Shown one piece after another: positions 26,307-33,216 of a DNA stretch of 64,000 nucleotides. The position numbers and the translations under genes are program-made. Origin of the DNA: Spirosoma sp. KCTC 42546 (lineage in GTDB: Bacteria; Bacteroidota; Bacteroidia; Cytophagales; Spirosomataceae); assembly GCF_006965485.1 (NCBI RefSeq), contig NZ_CP041360.1, positions 6,862,501 to 6,926,500 of the forward strand, given 5' to 3'. The stretch's first letter is position 1. Each line of letters starts with the position of its first letter. The notes under the pieces were generated by a model. That model was not told the origin of the DNA, did no database searches, and saw only the letters and a list, made by a program, of their open reading frames with translations.

Positions 26307-27239
26307 ATGAAAATCTATTTCGTTTTCTTACTGACTTTACTCACAAACACCACCTTCGGGCAGGAGCCGTCGGCCACACGAATTACGAAGCATATTCATA
26401 AACTTGCTTCCGATAAGATGCAGGGCCGGGGAACGGGAAGCCCGGAGAATGCTAAGGCCGCCCGTTATGTCGAGAAATACTTCAAAAAGTATGGTCTGAA
26501 ACCATTGGGCACAGATGGATATTATCAATCATTTACAGCCAAAGTTCGGCGAGTTGTTGTACCGGATAGCCTGCGAAAAGCAGCAAACGTCATTGGGTTT
26601 CTGGATAATGGCGCTCCTTATACGATTGTGATTGGTGCCCACTACGACCATTTGGGTTTGGGTCGGCAGGGAAGTTCGCTGGATTCGTTACCACAAGGAA
26701 AAATCCATAACGGAGCAGATGACAATGCCTCGGGCGTGGCTGGGCTGCTGGAAATCGCTCATTACTTCACAAAAAACGGAGTAAAAGAGCCGTATAATTT
26801 CCTGTTTATGGCCTTTGGTGCCGAAGAACTGGGCTTACAGGGTTCACGCTATTTTCTGAACAATCCGACCCTGCCACTCGACAAACTAAATTTTATGGTG
26901 TGCATGGATATGATTGGGCGGTACAACCCGGATCGGGGCGTGGGCATTGGTGGCTACGGCACCAGCGACACCTGGCCAATCGTATTCAAAGGAGCCGAAA
27001 GTTCCATCAAATTCTTTACCGATCGGGCGGGAAATGGCGGCTCCGATAATGCTGCTTTTTACGCTAAACAAATTCCGGTTCTGTTTTTCCACACTGGCGG
27101 CCACCCCGACTATCATAAACCTTCCGACGATCCGGATAAGATCGATGCAAAAGCCGAAGAAGCCATCCTCCGGCTGGAAATCAAGCTACTTTTAACTGCC
27201 TTGCAGCAGCCTAAAATGACGTTTACACCCGTGAAATAA
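26307..27239 (+). CDS. M28-family zinc metallopeptidase
   Basis: A 310-residue exported aminopeptidase-like peptidase with signal peptide (cleavage after FG). The two-zinc site of the M28 family is visible: GAHYDHLG (His), HNGADDNASG (Asp, bridging Asp), GAEELGLQGS (catalytic Glu), MDMIGR (Asp), and TGGHPDYHKPSDDP (His). M28 enzymes remove N-terminal residues or cut carboxy ends of peptides. It is followed 17 nt later by a sulfatase in the same direction, but they need not work together. Confidence 0.93.
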   Translation: MKIYFVFLLTLLTNTTFGQEPSATRITKHIHKLASDKMQGRGTGSPENAKAARYVEKYFKKYGLKPLGTDGYYQSFTAKVRRVVVPDSLRKAANVIGFLDNGAPYTIVIGAHYDHLGLGRQGSSLDSLPQGKIHNGADDNASGVAGLLEIAHYFTKNGVKEPYNFLFMAFGAEELGLQGSRYFLNNPTLPLDKLNFMVCMDMIGRYNPDRGVGIGGYGTSDTWPIVFKGAESSIKFFTDRAGNGGSDNAAFYAKQIPVLFFHTGGHPDYHKPSDDPDKIDAKAEEAILRLEIKLLLTALQQPKMTFTPVK

Positions 27240-27256
27240 CACTTCCTCTCAACTCT

Positions 27257-28678
27257 ATGCGATATTTATTCATAGCCTTAACGTTTATTGCTTTACAAAC
27301 GCTGGCCCAGAAACCCGCTCGCCCCAACATTATCTTTATTCTGGCTGATGACCTTGGCTATGGTGATGTAGGCCTCAACGGACAAAACCTGATTAAGACC
27401 CCAAACATTGACCGATTAGCGGCCGAGGGCATGCAGTTCCCCCAGTTTTATGCGGGTACGTCTGTCTGTGCCCCCTCGCGGTCGGCCTTAATGACCGGGC
27501 AGCACACGGGGCATACCTACATCCGGGGGAATAAGGAAGTGAAACCCGAAGGGCAGCAACCCATTGCCGATTCTGTTACAACCGTAGCCGAACTCCTGCA
27601 ACGAGCAGGCTACACGACAGCCGCTTTTGGCAAGTGGGGACTTGGGCCCGTAGGTTCAGAAGGAGACCCCAACAAGCAGGGCTTCGACCGGTTCTATGGG
27701 TACAATTGTCAGGCATTGGCGCATCGGTATTACCCGGATCATCTTTGGGATAACAACCAGAAAGTTGTACTGACCGGCAACGAAAACCTTCGTCAGGCAA
27801 AAGAATACGCCCCTGATCTGATTCAGAAACAAGCGCTGGCCTTTCTCGATTCCCGCAAAACCAGCCAGCCGTTTTTCCTATTTCTCCCCTACATTTTGCC
27901 CCATGCTGAACTGCTCGTTCCCGATGACAGTCTCTTCCGTCATTACAAAGGAAAATTTGCGGAAAAACCCTATGCTGGTGCCGACTATGGTCCTGACGCG
28001 AAAACAGGCGGCTACGCTTCCCAGGCCTATCCACGGGCAACCTTCGCAGCTATGGTAGCCCGGCTCGATCTATACGTTGGGCAGGTCATCGCGAAGCTGA
28101 AAGCAAAAGGGTTGGATAAAAATACGCTCGTGATTTTTACCAGCGATAATGGACCACACATTGAAGGAGGAGCCGATCCGACCTTCTTCAACAGCAGTGG
28201 TGGGTTCCGAGGAGTCAAGCGCGATTTGTATGAAGGTGGCATTCGTGAACCATTCGTTGCCCGCTGGCCCGGCGTTATCAAGCCGGGTAGCCGAAACGAT
28301 TTCATCGGCGCTTTTTGGGATCTGCTCCCCACATTTACCGAACTGGCCGGTGCACAAACGCCAGCCCGCATTGATGGCATTTCGTTTGTGCCATCGCTCC
28401 TGGGTAAAGGGAGTCAGAAAAAACATGACTACCTCTATTGGGAATTTCATGAAAACGGTGGCAGACAGGCTATTCGTCAGGGAGATTGGAAAGCCGTTCG
28501 GCTGCAGGTGACTCAAAACCCTACTGGTCCCGTTGAGCTATATGATCTGTCGAAAGATCCTGCCGAAAGCCACGACGTAGCGGCTAAGAATCCTGAAAAA
28601 GCCGAACAACTTGGTCGGCTCATGAACAAAGCCCACGTCGAATCGCCTTTGTTTCCACTTGTTAGGGATAAACAGTAA
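27257..28678 (+). CDS. formylglycine-dependent sulfatase
   Basis: A 473-residue sulfatase with a signal peptide (cleavage after LA) and the hallmark CAPSR motif with C71, the residue converted to formylglycine, in SVCAPSRSALMTGQ. Metal-binding DD lies early in FILADDLGYGD, and GKWGLG and TSDNGPH are also present. It hydrolyses sulfate esters of carbohydrates or aryl compounds in the periplasm. The C-terminal part (GDWKAVR, PVELYDLSKDPAE) is typical of family S1. No maturase was seen in the window. It lies 17 nt after the M28 peptidase gene. Confidence 0.94.
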   Translation: MRYLFIALTFIALQTLAQKPARPNIIFILADDLGYGDVGLNGQNLIKTPNIDRLAAEGMQFPQFYAGTSVCAPSRSALMTGQHTGHTYIRGNKEVKPEGQQPIADSVTTVAELLQRAGYTTAAFGKWGLGPVGSEGDPNKQGFDRFYGYNCQALAHRYYPDHLWDNNQKVVLTGNENLRQAKEYAPDLIQKQALAFLDSRKTSQPFFLFLPYILPHAELLVPDDSLFRHYKGKFAEKPYAGADYGPDAKTGGYASQAYPRATFAAMVARLDLYVGQVIAKLKAKGLDKNTLVIFTSDNGPHIEGGADPTFFNSSGGFRGVKRDLYEGGIREPFVARWPGVIKPGSRNDFIGAFWDLLPTFTELAGAQTPARIDGISFVPSLLGKGSQKKHDYLYWEFHENGGRQAIRQGDWKAVRLQVTQNPTGPVELYDLSKDPAESHDVAAKNPEKAEQLGRLMNKAHVESPLFPLVRDKQ

Positions 28679-28694
28679 AGGCTTTTTTGCTTCA

Positions 28695-28855
28695 GCCCTG
28701 TAAGGGCGACCTGTCAATAGAAAAAAGAAAGCCGCCCCCTTTCAAAGCGCCGTAGGTGCGGCCTAAATCAAGGTAGAATAGGTCGCACCTACGGCGCTTC
28801 GGACAGAATTCAACGCCCTTTTTCTATTGACAGATCACCCCTAACGGGGCGAAAA
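28695..28855. repeat. nested inverted repeat, about 160 bp
   Basis: Three nested stems: GCCCTGTAAGGGCGAC with the facing ACCCCTAACGGGGC (imperfect), CTGTCAATAGAAAAA (28711-28725) perfectly with 28819-28833, and AAGCGCCGTAGGTGCG (28745-28760) perfectly with 28784-28799. It follows the sulfatase stop and could terminate transcription. Its size and symmetry look more like a dispersed palindromic element than a simple terminator. Confidence 0.8.
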
Positions 28856-28861
28856 AGATGT

Positions 28862-29032
28862 ATGTATACGCTAGGTGAGGACACAGACCGAGGATATGGA
28901 GCGCCTTCAACCTATCGAAAACCGTTTTATCGGTTTAACCTTTCGCTTTATCCCTCAATTTGGATAGTCGTAGACCAAGCCAGAATACGCGAAAAACTCT
29001 TTCCTGCACCCACGCCCAATCATGGCTATTAA
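28862..29032 (+). CDS. possible small ORF of 56 codons
   Basis: An open frame from ATG to TAA with no known family; residues include GYGAPSTYRKPFYRFNLSL and DQARIREKLF. It could be a small gene or a decayed remnant. No ribosome-binding or promoter signal distinguishes it. Coding status is uncertain. Confidence 0.2.
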   Translation: MYTLGEDTDRGYGAPSTYRKPFYRFNLSLYPSIWIVVDQARIREKLFPAPTPNHGY

Positions 29033-29164
29033 GCATTAGTTTAGGCAAAAAGCTGATTTACCAGCGAAAAACTCAATGAGCTAACGGAGCTAGAATTAAT
29101 CCTCGATTACAGATCAATTTAATAAAGTCGCCAGGTAGCAATATTATCTTTAATCGCCTAGACC

Positions 29165-29172
29165 TATCTTTG
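29165..29172 (+). promoter_or_regulatory. TAnnTTTG -7 box for pyrB
   Basis: TATCTTTG matches the consensus fully and precedes the ATG at 29198 by 25 nt. Confidence 0.55.
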
Positions 29173-29197
29173 CCCAATTTATAGTTATACTGTTCTT

Positions 29198-30121
29198 ATG
29201 GCCCAATCCCTCAGTGTCCGCCATTTGGTGGGTATAAAAGACCTGACCGAGTCTGATATTCAACTCATTCTGGAAACGGCCAGTCAGTTTAAGGAAGTCA
29301 TTAATCGGCCCATCAAGAAAGTCCCCTCGTTACGCGATGTGACGATTGCCAACGTTTTTTTTGAGAATTCGACCCGTACTCGCCTGTCTTTTGAGTTAGC
29401 CGAGAAACGATTATCGGCTGATGTTGTCAATTTTTCGGCCTCGGGTAGCTCGGTCAAAAAAGGCGAAACCCTGCTGGATACGGTCAACAACATTCTGGCC
29501 ATGAAGGTCGATATGGTGGTGATGCGGCACAGTAGCCCCGGTGCTCCTCATTACCTGACGAAACACATCAAAGCCAACGTTGTCAACGCAGGCGATGGCA
29601 CCCACGAACACCCGACACAGGCCTTACTAGACTCGTTCTCCATCCGCGAAAAACTCGGTGACGTAGCAGGCAAGCGTATTGCCATCATCGGCGACATTAC
29701 GCACTCGCGGGTCGCGCTGTCCAATATTTTCTGTCTGCAAAAACAGGGCGCTGAGGTCATGGTTTGCGGCCCTAAAACGCTCATTCCTAAATACATTGAA
29801 GCGCTTGGCGTGAAGGTTGGGCATGATGTGCGGGCGGCTCTGGCCTGGTGCGATGTAGCCAACGTGCTCCGCATTCAGTTGGAGCGGCAGCAAATCAAGT
29901 ACTTCCCCTCGCTGAGGGAGTATTCTCTTTACTTCGGCATCTCGAAACAGATGCTCGATGAACTGGATCGACCTATTGTGCTCATGCACCCTGGCCCCAT
30001 TAATCGGGGAGTTGAGTTGACGTCTGATGCTGCCGATTCGTCGCACTCCATCATTCTGGACCAAGTCGAAAATGGCGTGGCCGTCCGTATGGCTGTGTTG
30101 TATTTGCTGGCGCAGTTGTAG
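29198..30121 (+). CDS. pyrB: aspartate carbamoyltransferase catalytic subunit
   Basis: A 307-residue cytoplasmic enzyme joining carbamoyl phosphate and aspartate in pyrimidine synthesis. The carbamoyl-phosphate signature ENSTRTR lies at about residues 56-62 (S58-T59-R60-T61), GDGTHEHPTQALLD follows in the middle, and HPGPINRGVEL near the C-terminus is the aspartate-binding loop. A pyrI regulatory gene is absent from the neighbourhood. The last 71 bases, including the stop, are repeated at 30626-30696 beyond the hicAB cassette. Confidence 0.96.
   Translation: MAQSLSVRHLVGIKDLTESDIQLILETASQFKEVINRPIKKVPSLRDVTIANVFFENSTRTRLSFELAEKRLSADVVNFSASGSSVKKGETLLDTVNNILAMKVDMVVMRHSSPGAPHYLTKHIKANVVNAGDGTHEHPTQALLDSFSIREKLGDVAGKRIAIIGDITHSRVALSNIFCLQKQGAEVMVCGPKTLIPKYIEALGVKVGHDVRAALAWCDVANVLRIQLERQQIKYFPSLREYSLYFGISKQMLDELDRPIVLMHPGPINRGVELTSDAADSSHSIILDQVENGVAVRMAVLYLLAQL
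30050..30120 (+). repeat. 71-bp direct repeat, copy in pyrB 3' end
   Basis: Bases 30050-30120 recur at 30626-30696 (offset 576) with one difference, T30073 versus C30649, which is synonymous (AAT/AAC). This copy encodes the last residues of PyrB and runs to the second base of its TAG stop. Confidence 0.93.
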
Positions 30122-30169
30122 GAGTCAGTTGATTGCTTTTTATCCGTAACTTTATTCTATCTTCGACTT

Positions 30170-30364
30170 ATGGCGATGAAAGTAAAAGAGATCATCAGGC
30201 TCTTAGAAGAAGACGGGTGGTATTTTAAGCGACAAAGTGGAAGTCATCGCGTTTACCGTCACCCGACGAAATTAGGCATTGCTGTCGTTCCTGATCATGG
30301 TTTAAACAAAGAACTTAAACCAGGCACAGAGCAATCTATTTTGAAACAGGCCGGTTTAAAATAA
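30170..30364 (+). CDS. hicA: HicA-family mRNA interferase toxin
   Basis: A 64-residue toxin with the double-stranded RNA-binding-like HicA fold. It has VKEIIRLLEEDGWYFKRQSGSH, ending in the GSH with catalytic-type H26, followed by YRHP and VVPDHG. HicA cleaves mRNA when not bound by HicB. The ATG at 30170 or the one 6 nt later are both possible starts; a near-consensus -7 box (TATCTTCG) ends 4 nt before the first. The gene lies 48 nt after pyrB. Confidence 0.93.
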   Translation: MAMKVKEIIRLLEEDGWYFKRQSGSHRVYRHPTKLGIAVVPDHGLNKELKPGTEQSILKQAGLK

Positions 30365-30379
30365 AAGATAATCCTTTTT

Positions 30380-30601
30380 ATGATGCAATATGTCGTAATT
30401 ATCGAAGAGACGGAAGAAGGTGGTTACTCTGCTTATGTACCAGATCTACCTGTCTGCTTTACGGTAGGTGATACGCTTGATGAGGTAAAGACAAACATTA
30501 AATCAGCGATAGAACTGTATCTTGAAGAAATCCGTGAAATGGGAATGGTATTGCCATTGCCCAAGACCATATCGACTCTAGTGGCCATTCAAGCAGCTTG
30601 A
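30380..30601 (+). CDS. hicB: HicB-family antitoxin, short form
   Basis: A 73-residue antitoxin with the RNase-H-like HicB core (VVIIEETEEGGYSAYVPDLPVCFTVGDT then DEVKTNIKSAIELYLEE). The C-terminal DNA-binding segment (HTH or ribbon-helix-helix) found in longer HicB proteins is missing, so repression by this protein would need another partner. It is 15 nt downstream of hicA. The order toxin-first is usual for hicAB. Confidence 0.92.
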   Translation: MMQYVVIIEETEEGGYSAYVPDLPVCFTVGDTLDEVKTNIKSAIELYLEEIREMGMVLPLPKTISTLVAIQAA

Positions 30602-30625
30602 AACAGCAGAAAATTCTCAGCGTCT

Positions 30626-30696
30626 ATCATTCTGGACCAAGTCGAAAACGGCGTGGCCGTCCGTATGGCTGTGTTGTATTTGCTGGCGCAGTTGTA
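30626..30696 (+). pseudogene. duplicate of the pyrB 3' end (71 bp)
   Basis: This copy encodes the same C-terminal PyrB peptide, ending MAVLYLLAQL, with TAA instead of TAG as stop. It lies 24 nt past the hicB stop with no start codon of its own for pyrB. Together with the copy at 30050-30120 it flanks the hicAB cassette as direct repeats. Confidence 0.9.
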
Positions 30697-30761
30697 AAGG
30701 CAAATCAGGTAATCTAATTGAATTCTAATCTTTTTTCGCTTTTTTTAACAACTCCACCTTC

Positions 30762-30794
30762 GAATCGTACTAAATCAGACTGAATCGTACTAAA
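30762..30794 (+). promoter_or_regulatory. 13-bp direct repeat upstream of ABC-HlyD-TolC operon
   Basis: GAATCGTACTAAA occurs at 30762-30774 and 30782-30794, start-to-start distance 20 bp, about two helical turns. It lies 72 nt before the operon's first ATG (30867), a position typical of an activator site. The regulator is unknown. Confidence 0.5.
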
Positions 30795-30866
30795 CTAAAC
30801 GCCTGATCCATCAGTTGTTATAAATAGGATTTTAATGCCTTTTTAATTTCAACATTCTCGATCATC

Positions 30867-31871
30867 ATGGCGGTTAGTACACACCTGCAGCCACCTCCGT
30901 CGCCTTTGCAGCGGCTGATACGGTTACTGGGAACCGAACGAAAAGATATTGTCTATATTCTGTTGTTCGCTATTATTACGGGTATCATTGGCCTTACCCT
31001 ACCTCTCGGTATTCAGGCTGTTTTTAATCTGGTTTCAAGCGGCATGCTCTTCAGTTCGGTCTATGTAATGATCGGGCTGGTTATTGTTGGGGTCCTGGTT
31101 GGCGGTCTGCTCACGATTGTCCAGTTTACACTCGTTGAAATCATTCAGCAACGGCTTTTTGCCAAGGCTGCTTTTGAGTTTACTTACCGGTTGCCCCGCA
31201 TCCAGCCAGAAGCGATGGCCGATTACTATCCGCCCGAACTGATGAATCGGTTCTTCGATGTAGTAACACTCCAAAAAGGCATGACAAAGGTTCTGATCGA
31301 TCTTCCAGCTGCCGCTGTACAGATTCTTTTCGGCATCGTTCTCCTCTCCTTTTACCACCCGGTCTTTTTAGGATTTGGCCTTATTGTGCTGCTGGTTATT
31401 TATGGTGTTATCCGCCTGTTCGGGCCAGAGGGAACACGCACGAGCATCAAAGAATCGAGCGATAAGTACAAAGTGGTCGACTGGCTCGAAAAGTATTCGA
31501 TCGACCTGTCAGAAAAGCGCTCGACTGAAGGCACACAAAATCCAATCGGCCAGATTGATCGCCGACTAGCCAACTACATAAACCATCGGAACGACCACTT
31601 TACTGTCCTGAAACGCTTCTATTACAGCTCCGTTGCGTTTAGAACACTGGTTACCGGAGGATTGCTTATTCTGGGTACATCGCTGGTTGTCAGCCGCCAA
31701 ATGTCGCTGGGTCAGTTCGTTGCGTCGGAGCTGGTCATTGTACTTATTACCGGGGCCGTTGACAAACTCGTATCCAGTGTCGACACGATATTTGATATGC
31801 TGGCGGGTGTAGAAAAGATTGCGGCTGTAACTGACTTGCCCTTAGAAACCGATACGACAACACATGCTTAA
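30867..31871 (+). CDS. ABC transporter membrane domain without ATPase domain
   Basis: A 334-residue protein with about five or six membrane helices. It resembles the transmembrane domain of type I exporters (ABC_membrane; HlyB/LapB-like): LPLGIQAVFNLVSSGMLFSS in helices 1-2, IIQQRLFAKAAFEFTYRLPR after helix 2, and VSRQMSLGQFVASELVI before the last helix. It ends at LDTDT-like residues just after DMLAGVEKIAAVTDLPLE, where the linker to the nucleotide-binding domain would normally begin. No Walker A, LSGGQ or Walker B follows, and the next gene starts within its stop. The ATPase must come from elsewhere or the protein works without one. Confidence 0.8.
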   Translation: MAVSTHLQPPPSPLQRLIRLLGTERKDIVYILLFAIITGIIGLTLPLGIQAVFNLVSSGMLFSSVYVMIGLVIVGVLVGGLLTIVQFTLVEIIQQRLFAKAAFEFTYRLPRIQPEAMADYYPPELMNRFFDVVTLQKGMTKVLIDLPAAAVQILFGIVLLSFYHPVFLGFGLIVLLVIYGVIRLFGPEGTRTSIKESSDKYKVVDWLEKYSIDLSEKRSTEGTQNPIGQIDRRLANYINHRNDHFTVLKRFYYSSVAFRTLVTGGLLILGTSLVVSRQMSLGQFVASELVIVLITGAVDKLVSSVDTIFDMLAGVEKIAAVTDLPLETDTTTHA

Positions 31872-33216
31872 TTTATCGAATCAACAGATTGATGAGCAGA
31901 TGTTCGGCGAATATCCGCTCAAAACGTTACAGGAACTGCCACACCCCCGCAGTAGTCGTCGGCTTGGCCGATGGATGCTCTTTTTTCTGTTCCTGACTAT
32001 AGTCATCCTGTTCCTTCCCTGGCGTCAGAATATCAGCGGGTTGGGAAGCGTAACCGCTTTGACTCCACAAGACAGACCACAAACGCTCCAGAACGCCATT
32101 GCGGGTCGAATTGAGCGCTGGTCGGTTCGGGAAGGCCAGTTTGTCAAAAGGGGCGATACGCTACTGGTCATTTCAGAAATCAAAGACGAATATTTCGACC
32201 CCAATCTCCCCGAACGACTCGGCGAACAATTGGCCGCCAAACAGGGCACCAGAGTGGCCACGGATGCCAAGATTCAAGCGCTCGACGGGCAGATGAAGGC
32301 ATTGAGCACAGGCGTACGGGTAGATTTGGCCGAAGCCAGAAACCGGGTTCAGCAGGAACACCTGAAGGTACGTATAGACAGTGCCGATCTGGTAGCGATC
32401 CGACGCAATTACCAGATTGCCGTTGACCGACTGGAGCGGTATGAAAAGGGCTACCGGGATGGCTTGTTCTCACTCACCGACCTCGAATCCCGGCGGCTCA
32501 CAATCCAGCAGGACTATGCAAAGGTCATTGTGCAGGAAAACAAACTGAACGTAACACGGCAGGCACTGGCCAACGCCCGGCTCGATTTAGAGTCTATTCA
32601 GGCAAAATATGAGCAAGACATCGCCAAAACGCTATCCGATCGAAGTTCAGCCTTGTCGAGTAAGGCCAGTGCGAACAATGAGATTGCCGTTATGCGTAAC
32701 AAGATCAGTAATGTTAGTGTAAGGCGTGGTATGTATGTTGTGCGGGCTCCGCAGAATGGCTATATCGTACGATCGCTGAAAGCGGGCATCGGCGAAACCA
32801 TTAAAGAGGGCGAGGCTATAGCAACCCTGCAACCCGCCAATCCAACGATTGCTGTGGAGTTGTACGTGCGTGCGATGGACGTGCCGCTGATTCAACGTGG
32901 ACGCCGGGTACGCATCCAGTTCGATGGCTGGCCCGCCATTCAGTTCTCAGGCTGGCCTGCGGTGGCGGTCGGTACGTTTGGAGGGAAAGTGGCGGTTATT
33001 GACGCTGTGAGTAGCACAAATGGCCAATACCGGCTGTTGGTTACGCCAGATGCGCTACCTGGTGACCAGCCCTGGCCTGAACTGTTACGCGTTGGGTCTG
33101 GCGTGGTTGGGTGGGTAATGCTCGACGATGTGCCCATCTGGTACGAACTATGGCGTCAACTCAATGGATTTCCACCAAGCCTAAAAGAAGAACCCGCGAA
33201 GCCAGAAAAAATATGA
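31864..33216 (+). CDS. HlyD-family secretion adaptor
   Basis: A 450-residue membrane fusion protein: one N-terminal membrane helix (about residues 36-52), a half lipoyl motif (GRIERWSVREGQFVKRGDTL), a long coiled-coil at about 110-290 rich in Q, A, R and E, and the second half motif (VRAPQNGYIVRSLKAGIGETIKEG). This topology matches HlyD-type adaptors of type I secretion. It overlaps the membrane-domain gene by 8 nt and the TolC gene by 4 nt (ATGA), so the three are translated together. Confidence 0.92.
   Translation: MLNLSNQQIDEQMFGEYPLKTLQELPHPRSSRRLGRWMLFFLFLTIVILFLPWRQNISGLGSVTALTPQDRPQTLQNAIAGRIERWSVREGQFVKRGDTLLVISEIKDEYFDPNLPERLGEQLAAKQGTRVATDAKIQALDGQMKALSTGVRVDLAEARNRVQQEHLKVRIDSADLVAIRRNYQIAVDRLERYEKGYRDGLFSLTDLESRRLTIQQDYAKVIVQENKLNVTRQALANARLDLESIQAKYEQDIAKTLSDRSSALSSKASANNEIAVMRNKISNVSVRRGMYVVRAPQNGYIVRSLKAGIGETIKEGEAIATLQPANPTIAVELYVRAMDVPLIQRGRRVRIQFDGWPAIQFSGWPAVAVGTFGGKVAVIDAVSSTNGQYRLLVTPDALPGDQPWPELLRVGSGVVGWVMLDDVPIWYELWRQLNGFPPSLKEEPAKPEKI

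Larger units (their letters stand above)
28679..29197. other. 519-base intergenic stretch before pyrB
   Basis: It contains a large nested inverted repeat (28695-28855), a possible 56-codon ORF (28862-29032), and the pyrB promoter box (29165-29172). The rest is AT-rich with no further gene evident. No tRNA or other RNA gene was recognised. Confidence 0.5.

Noticed and set aside
27576..28516. several long frames antisense to the sulfatase
   Set aside because: The sulfatase with its CAPSR motif is certain; antisense frames are due to codon bias.
30867..31871. Idea that the ABC membrane protein is truncated by a recent frameshift with ATPase remnants downstream
   Set aside because: The sequence after the stop is immediately the HlyD gene, whose start overlaps the stop; no Walker A, signature or Walker B remnants are present in any frame.
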